A DNA stretch of 10,818 bases, from positions 1-10,818 of the forward strand of contig JADLHH010000153.1 in NCBI GenBank assembly GCA_020848855.1, read 5' to 3'. Shown here in pieces: positions 1 through 6,590 of this stretch. Made by a program: the position numbers and the translations under genes. Positions within the stretch are counted from its first letter, which is position 1; every line of letters begins with the position of its first letter. Under the pieces are notes generated by a model. The model did not search any database. It was given only the letters and a program-made list of their open reading frames with translations, and was not told where the DNA came from. Source of the DNA: Anaerolineae bacterium. GTDB taxonomy: Bacteria > Chloroflexota > Anaerolineae > Aggregatilineales > Phototrophicaceae.

Positions 1-567
1 ACCCGCGCCATGTCGGTCGGCGGCTCGCCGGCGGACTGCATCGCGCTGGCGGCGCTCGGCATGGTCGACTGGCCCCCTGCGCTGGTCGTGTCCGGTATCA
101 ACCGGGGACCGAACATGGGGCAGGATATCACCTACAGCGGCACGGTGACGGCGGCGCTCGAAGCGGCGATTCAGGGCGTCCCGGCGCTCGCCGTCTCGCT
201 GGCGAACAATACCGCCAGCCGCGTCGAGGATTATCAGGAAGCCGCGCGCATCGCGGTTGCCGTCGCCAAGCGCGTGATCGTCAAGCGACTGCCGCCGCTG
301 ACGATCCTCAATCTCAATGTCCCAGCCGTCGAACCCGTGAAGGGGATTCGCCTGACCCGGCAGGGTGTGCGCATCTATCAGGACGAACTGGAAGTCAGCA
401 ACAGCGTCTACCGGATCGTCGGACCGCCGCCGACCGGGCAGTTTCAGGAAGAAGGAACCGACGTGTGGGCGCTTCACAACGACTTCGCCAGCCTGACGCC
501 GATCCACCTCGACATGACGGCGCATCGCTTCTTCGCCGACCTCGCCGCGTGGGACATCACGGTGTAA
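1..567 (+). CDS. surE: 5'/3'-nucleotidase SurE, C-terminal part (start lies before the window)
   Basis: SurE is a metal-dependent phosphatase that removes phosphate from nucleoside 5'- and 3'-monophosphates in the cytoplasm. The frame is open from base 1, with codons T-R-A before the first ATG at 10, so I treat the gene as cut by the window edge. The visible 188 residues contain the family blocks: GGSPADC near the start (most members have GTPADC), then VVSGINRGPN, whose Asn belongs to the metal-binding site, and the YSGTVTAALE helix followed by PALAVSL. The N-terminal third, with the DDG metal-binding motif and the catalytic Ser loop, must lie upstream. The C-terminal part, about residues 105-188, resembles the dimer-swapping extension of the family. 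The TAA stop is 3 nt before the next gene, suggesting co-transcription. Recognition is from motifs and is firm. Confidence 0.93.
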   Translation, partial: TRAMSVGGSPADCIALAALGMVDWPPALVVSGINRGPNMGQDITYSGTVTAALEAAIQGVPALAVSLANNTASRVEDYQEAARIAVAVAKRVIVKRLPPLTILNLNVPAVEPVKGIRLTRQGVRIYQDELEVSNSVYRIVGPPPTGQFQEEGTDVWALHNDFASLTPIHLDMTAHRFFADLAAWDITV

Positions 568-570
568 GCG

Positions 571-1536
571 GTGGACGCCGTCGCCGTGCTGGAACGCGCG
601 CTTCAGGAACAGGGAATCGCGGAATTACCGCGCGTACCGCGTCACAGAATCCTCACACACGATATCGGTTACGCCACAGATGATACCGGGCTGGCGCTGC
701 GGGGCTGCGGCTGGACGGCGCTGCCCGATGCGCTGTGGGAGATGAGCGATCTGACACTGCTGGCGCTCGGCGAAGATCCGCTGACCAGCATTTCGGAGCG
801 GCTCGGCGATCTCCAATGGCTGAGTTACCTGTACATTTACAACACCGACGTGACGGCGCTGCCCGACTCGATTGGCAGCCTGCGCAATCTGAGCGTGCTC
901 GATCTGGGGCACAACCGGCTGACCGCTGTGCCGGACTCGCTCGGCAATCTGCTGGAGCTGACATTCCTCTACCTGACCGACAACCAGATTACGGCGCTGC
1001 CCGATTCGCTGTTCGCGGGTCTGCCCAGCCTCGTCTACCTCAACGTCGGCGATAACCAACTGACGGCGGTGCCGGAAAGCGTCGGCAGTCTGACGGCGCT
1101 CGAAGAACTACGCACCGACAACAACCGGCTGGCGGCGCTGCCGGATGCGATTGGCAGGCTGGCGAAGCTGAAGGAACTCCATGCACGCAACAATCAACTC
1201 GCAGCGCTGCCGGATGCGATTGGCGAATTGGGCAGCCTGCGGCGGCTGTATTTGCAGGGCAATCAACTGACCGCCCTGCCGGAATCGCTGGGAAAGCTGG
1301 CACATCTGACCGAACTCGACCTGCGCAACAACCAACTGACCGAACTTCCCGATTCCATCGGCGACCTGACCCGCCTCGCCTACCTCGACCTGCGCGGCAA
1401 TCGCCTGACAGAACTGCCGGACAGCCTCGGCGACCTGCCCCACCTCGAAAAGCTGGATTTGCGCTGGAATCCGCTGGAATTCCTGCCGGGGTGGATATGT
1501 TCGCTTCAGGCGCGTGGATGCTCGGTCTATACGTGA
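571..1536 (+). CDS. Leucine-rich-repeat protein, 12 repeats, function unknown
   Basis: The protein has 321 residues and no signal peptide or membrane segment. Residues 1-40 form a non-repetitive head. From about residue 41 it is built of 12 leucine-rich repeats, with the LPDS/LPDA/VPES corner at 51, 74 (degenerate, ISER), 97, 120, 143, 167, 190, 213, 236, 259, 282 and 305. The period is 23 except for one 24-residue repeat at 143-166, where LFAGLPSL has one extra residue. The consensus L.xLDLxxNxLTxLPDSLGxL is that of plant PIRL/bacterial Ras-suppressor-like LRRs, which form a curved protein-binding solenoid. A short cap with two cysteines (C310, C317) ends it. There is no attached kinase, GTPase (Roc/COR) or NEL ligase domain, so the partner is unknown. 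The GTG start 3 nt after surE has no clear Shine-Dalgarno, which suggests translational coupling; GTG at 586 is an alternative. Confidence 0.88.
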   Translation: MDAVAVLERALQEQGIAELPRVPRHRILTHDIGYATDDTGLALRGCGWTALPDALWEMSDLTLLALGEDPLTSISERLGDLQWLSYLYIYNTDVTALPDSIGSLRNLSVLDLGHNRLTAVPDSLGNLLELTFLYLTDNQITALPDSLFAGLPSLVYLNVGDNQLTAVPESVGSLTALEELRTDNNRLAALPDAIGRLAKLKELHARNNQLAALPDAIGELGSLRRLYLQGNQLTALPESLGKLAHLTELDLRNNQLTELPDSIGDLTRLAYLDLRGNRLTELPDSLGDLPHLEKLDLRWNPLEFLPGWICSLQARGCSVYT

Positions 1537-1540
1537 CCCC

Positions 1541-1576
1541 ACGTGCCGATGGCGCACGTAACCGCCAACGGGTTAC
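1541..1576 (+). terminator. Two adjacent hairpins after the LRR gene, possible weak terminator
   Basis: ACGTGC (1541-1546) pairs with GCACGT (1554-1559), and GTAACC (1558-1563) pairs with GGTTAC (1571-1576). The stems share two bases, so the two structures compete slightly. No T-run follows, so this is not a classical rho-independent terminator. The position directly after the LRR stop codon, and the separate ribosome binding site of the next gene, make transcript-end or RNA-stability function possible. The rest of 1537-1667 shows no convincing promoter. Confidence 0.25.
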
Positions 1577-1667
1577 ACCTATCACTGGCGCGAACATGAA
1601 GCTTTGCCTTACAGTGAGACTAGCTACACGCAGAGCGCAGCGAGTTCGTCTTGCGTAAGGAGTGAAC

Positions 1668-2141
1668 ATGCCACCCACACTTGCCGAGAAGGTCGAAGAT
1701 TTTCTGTCCCATAACCGGATCGCCGTCGCCGGGGTTTCGCGCGATGGCAAGGCAACCGGAAACGCCATTTACAAGCGGTTCAAGGAACGCGGCTACGAGG
1801 TGTTCGCCGTCAACCCCAACGCCGACGAGATCGACGGTGAGCGCTGCTATCGCAGCCTGAAGGCGATCCCCGGCGGCGTCGACGGCGTGATCGTCGTCAC
1901 CCGCCCGGAAGCCACCGAGCAGGTGGTGCGCGACTGCGCCGACGCGGGCATCCAGCAGGTGTGGATGCACGAAGCGTTTCACGGCGGTCGCAGCGTTTCG
2001 CAGTCGGCGGTCGAATTCTGCCAGCAGCACAACATCACGGTGATCGCCGGGGCGTGCCCGCTCATGTTCGGCAAGCCGTCGGACGGCTTCCACCGACTGT
2101 TCAGGCGCTGGATTCAACTGACGGGGAAACTGCCCGCCTAG
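1668..2141 (+). CDS. CoA-binding domain protein (CoA_binding_2 / YccU type)
   Basis: A 157-residue single-domain Rossmann protein related to the CoA-binding half of succinyl-CoA synthetase and to E. coli YccU. Its physiological role in bacteria is not established. Residues 18-32 hold the first strand and glycine turn (IAVAGVSRDGKATGN), followed by the helix and the strand YEVFAVNPN at 43-51. Then come VIVVTRPEAT (74-83), VWMHEAF (98-104) and the terminal INGECP-like block ITVIAGACPLMF (123-134), all at family positions and at family length. The start is ATG 1668 because AAGGAG at 1657-1662 sits 5 nt upstream; the GTG at 1662 lies inside that ribosome binding site. It is a single gene ending opposite the converging ATPase gene. 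The family call is secure and the function is not. Confidence 0.87.
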   Translation: MPPTLAEKVEDFLSHNRIAVAGVSRDGKATGNAIYKRFKERGYEVFAVNPNADEIDGERCYRSLKAIPGGVDGVIVVTRPEATEQVVRDCADAGIQQVWMHEAFHGGRSVSQSAVEFCQQHNITVIAGACPLMFGKPSDGFHRLFRRWIQLTGKLPA

Positions 2142-2163
2142 CGCAGCATCACATACATAGTAG

Positions 2164-2183
2164 GGGCGCAGCGTGCTGCGCCC
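2164..2183. repeat. Palindromic repeat beginning GTAGGGGCG-type core, copy 1
   Basis: GGGCGCAGC (2164-2172) and GCTGCGCCC (2175-2183) form a 9-bp perfect inverted repeat around GT. It is preceded by TAGTAGGG, the same GTAGGGGCG opening as the palindrome at 2249-2277. From memory, such TAGGGGCGnnn palindromes are dispersed in many copies between genes of Chloroflexota and cyanobacteria. They may act as convergent-gene terminators or be non-autonomous mobile repeats. Two related copies within 115 bases support a repeat family. Confidence 0.55.
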
Positions 2184-2193
2184 AAAAGTCGGT

Positions 2194-2215
2194 CAGAACG
2201 GACGCGACCGTTTTG
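2194..2215. terminator. Hairpin between converging genes, possible bidirectional terminator
   Basis: CAGAACGG (2194-2201) pairs with CCGTTTTG (2208-2215), including one G-U pair, across the loop ACGCGA. Four T residues lie inside the 3' arm on the plus strand. On the minus strand the arm begins CAAAACGG. It sits 53 nt after the CoA-binding gene and 79 nt after the end of the converging ATPase gene, so either transcript could end here. Confidence 0.35.
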
Positions 2216-2248
2216 TGATTCCCGACAAATGTCTGCGTTAGGGTATGC

Positions 2249-2277
2249 GTAGGGGCGATCTGGCAGGTCGCCCCTAC
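2249..2277. repeat. Palindromic repeat beginning GTAGGGGCG, copy 2
   Basis: GTAGGGGCGA (2249-2258) and TCGCCCCTAC (2268-2277) are perfect inverted repeats of 10 bp. The inner TCT/AGG adds three more pairs (one G-U), leaving a GGC loop, so nearly the whole 29 nt folds. It ends 17 nt before the stop of the minus-strand ATPase gene and so would sit in that mRNA's 3' end. It opens with the same bases as the palindrome at 2161-2183, which suggests one repeat family rather than a gene-specific terminator. Confidence 0.6.
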
Positions 2278-2293
2278 ACGTGATTGATTTGCA

Positions 2294-4699
2294 TTAAGGC
2301 GAGAACAGCTTCCACAGCCGGTCGGTCAGCCAGCGCGTGCGCATCACCACATACAGGATGACCACCGTCACCAGGAACACGACCAGCACGACGCCCCACT
2401 GCGCGTTGGTCGGCGGCGTGAATTCCAACCAGCGCAAGGCGATATACGGTCCGACCAGCGACGGGATACCCAGCGCCCAGCCGAGCAGGAACACGCGAAA
2501 ATTCCCCCGGATCGTGCGCGGCTCCAGCAGGCGGATGCCGTGTATGTGCCACAGGCAGATCATTCCAAACAGCGTGATGAACAGCATGACGGTGCTGCGC
2601 GCCTGCGCCAAGCCTCGGTCGCTGGTGAGGTAGGCGAAAGCGTAGACCGCCGCCATCGCCGCCGCGCCGATCAAGCCGGCAGTCACCGAGAAGTCGAGCA
2701 CGTCGCGGCGGAAAGTGGCCATCTGCGCCGGCTTGATCAACCGGAAGGCGATCAGCGTCGCCGGGACGTTGATCACCCAGAACGTCACCCAGCTAATGTG
2801 GATCGGGTTGAGCGGGAACGGCATCAGCATCAGCCCGGTGAACAGGAAAAACAGCAGGCTGTAGAAATTCTTGACCAGGAAAATCTTAGTCGTGCCGAAA
2901 ATCGTCTGGGTGATGCGCCGCCCCTCGCTGAACGCCAGCGGCAGCGTCGTCAAGGCATTGTTGAGCAGCACGATGTCGGCGATATCCTTGGCGATCTGCG
3001 CGCCATCGTTCATGGCGACGGCGAGATGCGCCTCCTTGAGCGCCGGCACGTCGTTCACACCGTCGCCGACCATCGCCACATAGTGCCCGCGCCGCTTGAG
3101 CGCGCGGATCAGCTTACGCTTGGTATCCGGCTCGATGCGAGCAAAGACATGCCCGGTGTCGGCGGCGTGTTCCAGTTCGTCGTCGGACATGGCTTCGAGC
3201 TGGTCGCCGGTGTACGCACCGCTGACATCCATCCCGGCTTGCTGGGCGATCTCGCGCACCGTTTCGAGGTTATCGCCGGAAATCACTTTCAACGCGACAT
3301 CCTGCCGCTCGAACGAACTGAGCGTCGCCTGAATATTCTCGCGGATTTCGTCGCTCAAGATGATCAGCGCCAGCGAGTCGCGGTGGGGGTCGAGCTTGCC
3401 ATCCTGGATCGCCGCCGTCGAGCGCGACAGCGCCAGCACGCGCAGCCCCTGTGCCGCGAGTGTTTCCGCCCGCTGAATGGCGTCCTGATCTTCCGGGCAC
3501 AGCACGCGCTCCGGCGCGCCCATGATCAGCGTTTCCTGCGGCAGCACGATTGCGCCCCACTTGCGTGCCGACGTGAACGGCACTTCGCTGGTCTTGACTA
3601 CCGCCGGGAGCGCCGGCTGCTCTTCCTTGTCGCCATTCAGGTAGTCGGCGACCGCCGCCGCCGTGCGGTTGAGGTGCGACAGATTGCCGGTGTACAGCCG
3701 CAGCCGCTCATCGACCTCGCCTTCCGAGAGCCTGCCTACCGGTACGATCTCGGTCACACGCAGGACGTTGCGGGTCAGCGTGCCGGTTTTGTCGAAGCAC
3801 AGGGTGGTCACGTTCGCCAGCGATTCGACGGCATTGACGCGCTGCACCAGCGTCTGCTTGCGGCTGATGTTGATCGCGCCGATGGTCAGCGACAGAATCG
3901 CCGTCAGCACCAAGCCCTGCGGCACGATACTGGCGACGAACACGACGGCGTCGCGGAAAACATTCAGCGTGATGATGGTATTGTGCTGGATATAGCCGGC
4001 GATGAAGATCATCGGCGTGCAGATCGCCATGATCACTACCGAAAGCTGCACCAGATACGAGATGCGCTGCTGGGTCGGCGTGAGGACATGCTTGTACTGC
4101 TTGGCGACATCCGACAGGCGGTTGATGGCGCTCGCCTTGCCGACAGTCGTCGCCACCATTACGCCGCTGCCAGCGACGCAGAACGACCCCGAATAGATCG
4201 GGTCGCCCTCGTTCTTCATCACGGCGTCGGATTCGCCGGGAAGCTGCGATTCGTCGATTTCGAGCGCGTCGCCGCTCAGAAGTTTACCGTCAACCACGAT
4301 TTTGTCGCCCGGCTCCAGCGGCAGCACATCATCCTTGACGATCTCGCTGATCGAGATGACCTTCTGCGCGCCATCGCGCCAGACCCGCACGTCGCTGAGG
4401 GCGAGCATCGCCAGCGCATCGAGCTTGCGCTTGGCGAAAATCTCCTGAAGCATTCCCATGAACGTATTGGTGACGACGCTGAAGCCGGCGAAGAACGCCG
4501 TCGAATAGTCACGGAACCAGAGCACCGTGAGCAGCAGCGCCGCGAAGACGATGTTGAACAGGTTGAGCAGGTTATCGCGGACAATTTCCCAGTACGTGCG
4601 ACCGACGCGCGACCGATAGTGATTGCTCTCGCCGCGCGCCACCCGCTCGGCGACCTGCGCGGACGTTAACCCGGTGGATTGGGGGGAAAGCTGCGCCAA
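2294..4699 (-). CDS. P-type cation-transporting ATPase, CtpE-like (probably Ca2+)
   Basis: An 801-residue membrane pump that uses ATP through an aspartyl-phosphate intermediate. In order it has the N-terminal GLTSAQVAERVARG signature (10-23), the first membrane pair (about 44-85), the actuator domain with PGES at 154-157, and membrane segments 3-4 with PQGL at 260-263. These are followed by the phosphorylation site DKTGTLT (D303), the nucleotide domain, the hinge GDGVND (545-550), and C-terminal membrane helices (about 605-785). Architecture and wording (SGSFCVAGSG, EIDESQL) resemble mycobacterial CtpE, a calcium-uptake ATPase, so Ca2+ is the best guess. No N-terminal metal-binding domain is present. 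The start is TTG at 4699: GGAGGG at 4707-4712 is spaced 7 nt from it, and the family's N-terminal motif follows at once. The open frame continues upstream into the tRNA gene but lacks similarity there. Odd points: Pro replaces the Thr of TGES, and Gln the Glu of PEGL. Confidence 0.9.
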   Translation of the reverse strand: MAQLSPQSTGLTSAQVAERVARGESNHYRSRVGRTYWEIVRDNLLNLFNIVFAALLLTVLWFRDYSTAFFAGFSVVTNTFMGMLQEIFAKRKLDALAMLALSDVRVWRDGAQKVISISEIVKDDVLPLEPGDKIVVDGKLLSGDALEIDESQLPGESDAVMKNEGDPIYSGSFCVAGSGVMVATTVGKASAINRLSDVAKQYKHVLTPTQQRISYLVQLSVVIMAICTPMIFIAGYIQHNTIITLNVFRDAVVFVASIVPQGLVLTAILSLTIGAINISRKQTLVQRVNAVESLANVTTLCFDKTGTLTRNVLRVTEIVPVGRLSEGEVDERLRLYTGNLSHLNRTAAAVADYLNGDKEEQPALPAVVKTSEVPFTSARKWGAIVLPQETLIMGAPERVLCPEDQDAIQRAETLAAQGLRVLALSRSTAAIQDGKLDPHRDSLALIILSDEIRENIQATLSSFERQDVALKVISGDNLETVREIAQQAGMDVSGAYTGDQLEAMSDDELEHAADTGHVFARIEPDTKRKLIRALKRRGHYVAMVGDGVNDVPALKEAHLAVAMNDGAQIAKDIADIVLLNNALTTLPLAFSEGRRITQTIFGTTKIFLVKNFYSLLFFLFTGLMLMPFPLNPIHISWVTFWVINVPATLIAFRLIKPAQMATFRRDVLDFSVTAGLIGAAAMAAVYAFAYLTSDRGLAQARSTVMLFITLFGMICLWHIHGIRLLEPRTIRGNFRVFLLGWALGIPSLVGPYIALRWLEFTPPTNAQWGVVLVVFLVTVVILYVVMRTRWLTDRLWKLFSP

Positions 4700-4730
4700 T
4701 CGAGATCCCTCCGAGGTGGCTACTCGCCCT

Positions 4731-4736
4731 ATTGTA
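4731..4736 (-). promoter_or_regulatory. Possible -10 element of the ATPase gene
   Basis: On the minus strand this reads TACAAT, 18 nt upstream of the GGAGGG ribosome binding site, which would leave a short leader of about 25 nt before the TTG start. No good -35 hexamer is found 16-18 nt further upstream (TGTCAG or GTGTCA at best). The evidence is position plus a five-of-six match to TATAAT. Confidence 0.3.
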
Positions 4737-4795
4737 CAGGGAAACCCGTTCGACTGACACCGAATAGACGTGAGATTTGCAGCCCCAGCCGAGCC

Positions 4796-4825
4796 TTGAC
4801 GCCCGTTTTTTCGCTTTGGTATAAT
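4796..4825 (+). promoter_or_regulatory. Sigma-70-type promoter of the tRNA-Lys gene
   Basis: TTGACG (4796-4801) and a perfect TATAAT (4820-4825) are separated by 18 nt. The -10 ends 18 nt before the tRNA 5' end, leaving a short 5' leader for RNase P. It is the only full consensus promoter in the window, and its strength suits a tRNA gene. It is back to back with the ATPase gene. Confidence 0.82.
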
Positions 4826-4843
4826 GCGGCTGTGTAAGGAAAT

Positions 4844-4915
<72 letters not shown>

Positions 4916-4924
4916 CCTACAATG

Positions 4925-4951
4925 AAAGCCCGGCATCCAGCCGGGTTTTTT
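4925..4951 (+). terminator. Rho-independent terminator after tRNA-Lys
   Basis: CCCGGC (4929-4934) and GCCGGG (4940-4945) form a GC-only stem around ATCCA, followed directly by six T (4946-4951). AAAG before the stem can pair with the first T residues. It begins 10 nt after the tRNA and insulates the RiPP locus from it. Confidence 0.9.
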
Positions 4952-5010
4952 GTTGCGAGTTGGCAAACACCCATCCGCCGCATCCAACGAGTTCAGACAT
5001 AAGCATACAG

Positions 5011-5065
5011 AATTTACGGTATTTAGCTCAGCTTTGACGTACAATGCATATCAATACTTGCATTA
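5011..5065 (+). promoter_or_regulatory. Repeated upstream element, copy 1 (before A1-K1)
   Basis: This 55-nt stretch recurs at 6378-6433. The shared blocks in order are AATTTAC.GTATTTAG (15 of 16 identical), a looser 12-nt spacer (6 of 12), GTACAAT (identical), TCAAT (identical) and TTGCATTA (identical). TACAAT at 5040-5045 could be a -10 hexamer, giving a leader of about 140 nt before the A1 precursor. No good -35 is spaced correctly, so an activator site or an alternative sigma factor is possible. The rest of 4952-5192 is visibly AT-richer than the flanks and holds no convincing gene. Confidence 0.6.
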
Positions 5066-5192
5066 GTAACCAACGTACACTGCCGGACGATGGTTTGCAC
5101 GCATAAACGACGGACGTTGATTCGTTGTTGTCGCGTCACGCAACACCAGAGCAGGCTGGCAAATTACTTTATGTCGAAAGGGGAAACATATC

Positions 5193-5390
5193 ATGCAGAA
5201 GCAGAACTACATATCACCCGACCTGATCGTATTTGGTACCGTCGAAACAATTACCAAAGTCCCGAACCCACGGGGAAATGCCTACGGTCATAGCTGCGGC
5301 AATGGCAACGTCTCCGGACCCAGCGACTGCGGCAAAAATATCCAGACACACGACGATAAAGGACTGGGCATTTTCAAGAACGACCATTGA
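5193..5390 (+). CDS. Lasso-type RiPP precursor peptide A1
   Basis: A 65-residue precursor. Leader residues 1-22 match the lasso leader rule YxxPxLxxxGxxxxxT exactly: Y6, P9, L11, G15, T21. The Tyr/Pro/Leu part normally docks on the B1 protein, and Thr is the penultimate leader residue. Cleavage after K22 would leave a 43-residue core beginning VPNPRGNAYG, rich in Gly and Asn, with C35 and C46 and an acidic end (HDDKG...KNDH). There is no Asp or Glu at core 7-9; the first acid is D45, core position 23, so a canonical lasso ring cannot form from this start. ATG 5193 is set by GAAAGGGG at 5176-5183 and by alignment with A2. The kinase gene K1 begins 22 nt downstream. Precursor identity is well supported; the product's structure is unknown. 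Confidence 0.85.
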   Translation: MQKQNYISPDLIVFGTVETITKVPNPRGNAYGHSCGNGNVSGPSDCGKNIQTHDDKGLGIFKNDH

Positions 5391-5412
5391 TTTGCGTTCG
5401 CACGAAGAAGGT

Positions 5413-6321
5413 ATGTACATCTACAGTGCGTACGGTTTAGGCATCCAGTCTGAACTCGAACTTCCGGAGCTGGTAGCCGGAACCGACACGAATGGAACTG
5501 TCACCATCCACTTTGGGAAGGTCGAACCACTGCCTGCCGAAGTGGATAGTCAGTTCCATTCTTTTTGGGCAACCCCCAATGAGACCTGTCTCTGTTTCCA
5601 AGGGAATGGGGCATATCTCGTTCGCAATGGCAGTGAAATCATTATTCAGCCGTTCTCGAATGTAGACGAACGAGTGATCCGGCTGTCGGTTCTCGGTCCT
5701 GCCCTCTCAATGCTGCTCCACCAACGGGGATTGCTCGTCCTGCATGGAAGTGCGATTGTCATCAACGGACAGGCTGTTTCGTTCTTAGGCAGTTCAGGTG
5801 ACGGCAAATCGACGATGGCTGGCGTACTGAACCGGCGCGGTCATCCGTTGGTTGCCGACGATCTTTCGGTTGTGGATTTTGATCCTAATGGCAATCCACT
5901 TTTGCTCCCGGGTTTCCCACAACTCAAATTGTGGCCCGAGGCAGTGACATCGCTGGGTGATGACCTGGACAGCCTCGCCCGTCTGCATCCTGCTATGGAA
6001 AAGCGTGCTCGTCATATTGAGCAGGATGACTTCTCCCCGAATCTGGTTCCCCTTCGTCGCTTATACGTGCTTCACGACGCTGACTCACTGAGCATCGAGC
6101 CGGTACAATCACAACAGGCATTCATCGAACTAGTGCGGCATTCGCACGATGCTTTACTGCTGCGCCAAACGAACTCTGCTTTACACCACTTCAGGCAGTG
6201 TTCTCAACTTGTCAGCAGAATTCAGTTGTGCTACCTGAAGCGCCCCCGATCGCTAGCAGCATTAACGGATGTCGCACGTCTCATTGAAGACAACCTCGCG
6301 TTAACGAATACCGCTCCATAG
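5413..6321 (+). CDS. HPr-kinase-like tailoring kinase K1 of the RiPP locus
   Basis: A 302-residue P-loop protein of the HPr kinase/phosphorylase fold. Homologues in lasso clusters (PadeK of the paeninodin pathway) phosphorylate the precursor peptide on Ser using ATP. Residues 1-100 are a beta-rich N-terminal region specific to these RiPP-associated forms. H111-GSAIVING leads into Walker A GSSGDGKST (126-134). VADD (147-150) is the Walker B/catalytic acid pair, and FPQLKLWPE (168-176) follows. It lacks the HPr-binding features of true HprK, and the window has no ptsH. The start is placed at ATG 5413 because the protein then begins MYIYSAYGLGIQS, aligning with K2 from residue 1; the frame is open further upstream but overlaps A1. 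By hand count, 65 of the first 150 residues match K2 without gaps. Its ribosome binding site is poor, so translation may be coupled to A1. Confidence 0.87.
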   Translation: MYIYSAYGLGIQSELELPELVAGTDTNGTVTIHFGKVEPLPAEVDSQFHSFWATPNETCLCFQGNGAYLVRNGSEIIIQPFSNVDERVIRLSVLGPALSMLLHQRGLLVLHGSAIVINGQAVSFLGSSGDGKSTMAGVLNRRGHPLVADDLSVVDFDPNGNPLLLPGFPQLKLWPEAVTSLGDDLDSLARLHPAMEKRARHIEQDDFSPNLVPLRRLYVLHDADSLSIEPVQSQQAFIELVRHSHDALLLRQTNSALHHFRQCSQLVSRIQLCYLKRPRSLAALTDVARLIEDNLALTNTAP

Positions 6322-6377
6322 CTCACTGGTCAATCTTTGGCGGACTCCAATGACATGCCCTTGATGGGCAACAGGAA

Positions 6378-6433
6378 AATTTACAGTATTTAGGTGGGCA
6401 TCGAAGTACAATCCTCTGTCAATGTTTGCATTA
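6378..6433 (+). promoter_or_regulatory. Repeated upstream element, copy 2 (before B1-B2-A2-K2-D)
   Basis: This is the counterpart of 5011-5065: AATTTACAGTATTTAG at 6378-6393, GTACAAT at 6406-6412, TCAAT at 6419-6423 and TTGCATTA at 6426-6433, with one extra base relative to copy 1. Outside these blocks the two upstream regions differ, so the blocks appear conserved for function. If TACAAT (6407-6412) is a -10, the leader before B1 is about 170 nt. The 269-nt gap 6322-6590 otherwise holds a weak hairpin TGCCC/GGGCA (6356-6370) after K1 and CGTGC/GCACG (6550-6564) before B1. I find no third precursor there. Confidence 0.6.
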
Positions 6434-6590
6434 CCAGGAGTAATACTATTCCTGTTATCCAGCACCGGGAGATGCGGGGTCTCGAAATCCAGCTTTCGCG
6501 CCCTCGTGCAGCAAACAGATAGCAGAGCAAGCAGATACAGATGCAAAAGCGTGCCGGTAGCACGGCAGCTTGCGCGCAGCAGGAGGATCG

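Noticed and set aside
2161..2277. CRISPR array or attachment site
   Set aside because: There are only two palindromes with different inner arms, no regular direct repeats with spacers, and no cas or integrase gene in the window.
2540..4669. Long plus-strand frame opposite the ATPase gene
   Set aside because: It is the antisense shadow of a GC-rich coding region. Its composition (Arg/Asp/His-rich, no domains) is typical of such shadows, and the opposite strand encodes a complete P-type ATPase.
5090..5293. 67-codon frame upstream of and overlapping A1
   Set aside because: It has no ribosome binding site and no recognisable sequence, and it runs through the A1 start in a different phase.
5233..5412. 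Longer K1 reading frame starting at 5233
   Set aside because: It overlaps precursor A1 in another phase and has no counterpart in K2, which starts with the same MYxYxAYGLxIQS sequence at its own ATG.
6356..6370. TGCCC/GGGCA hairpin after K1 as a terminator
   Set aside because: The stem is only 5 bp and is followed by ACAGGAAAA, with no T-run, so it is too weak to call.
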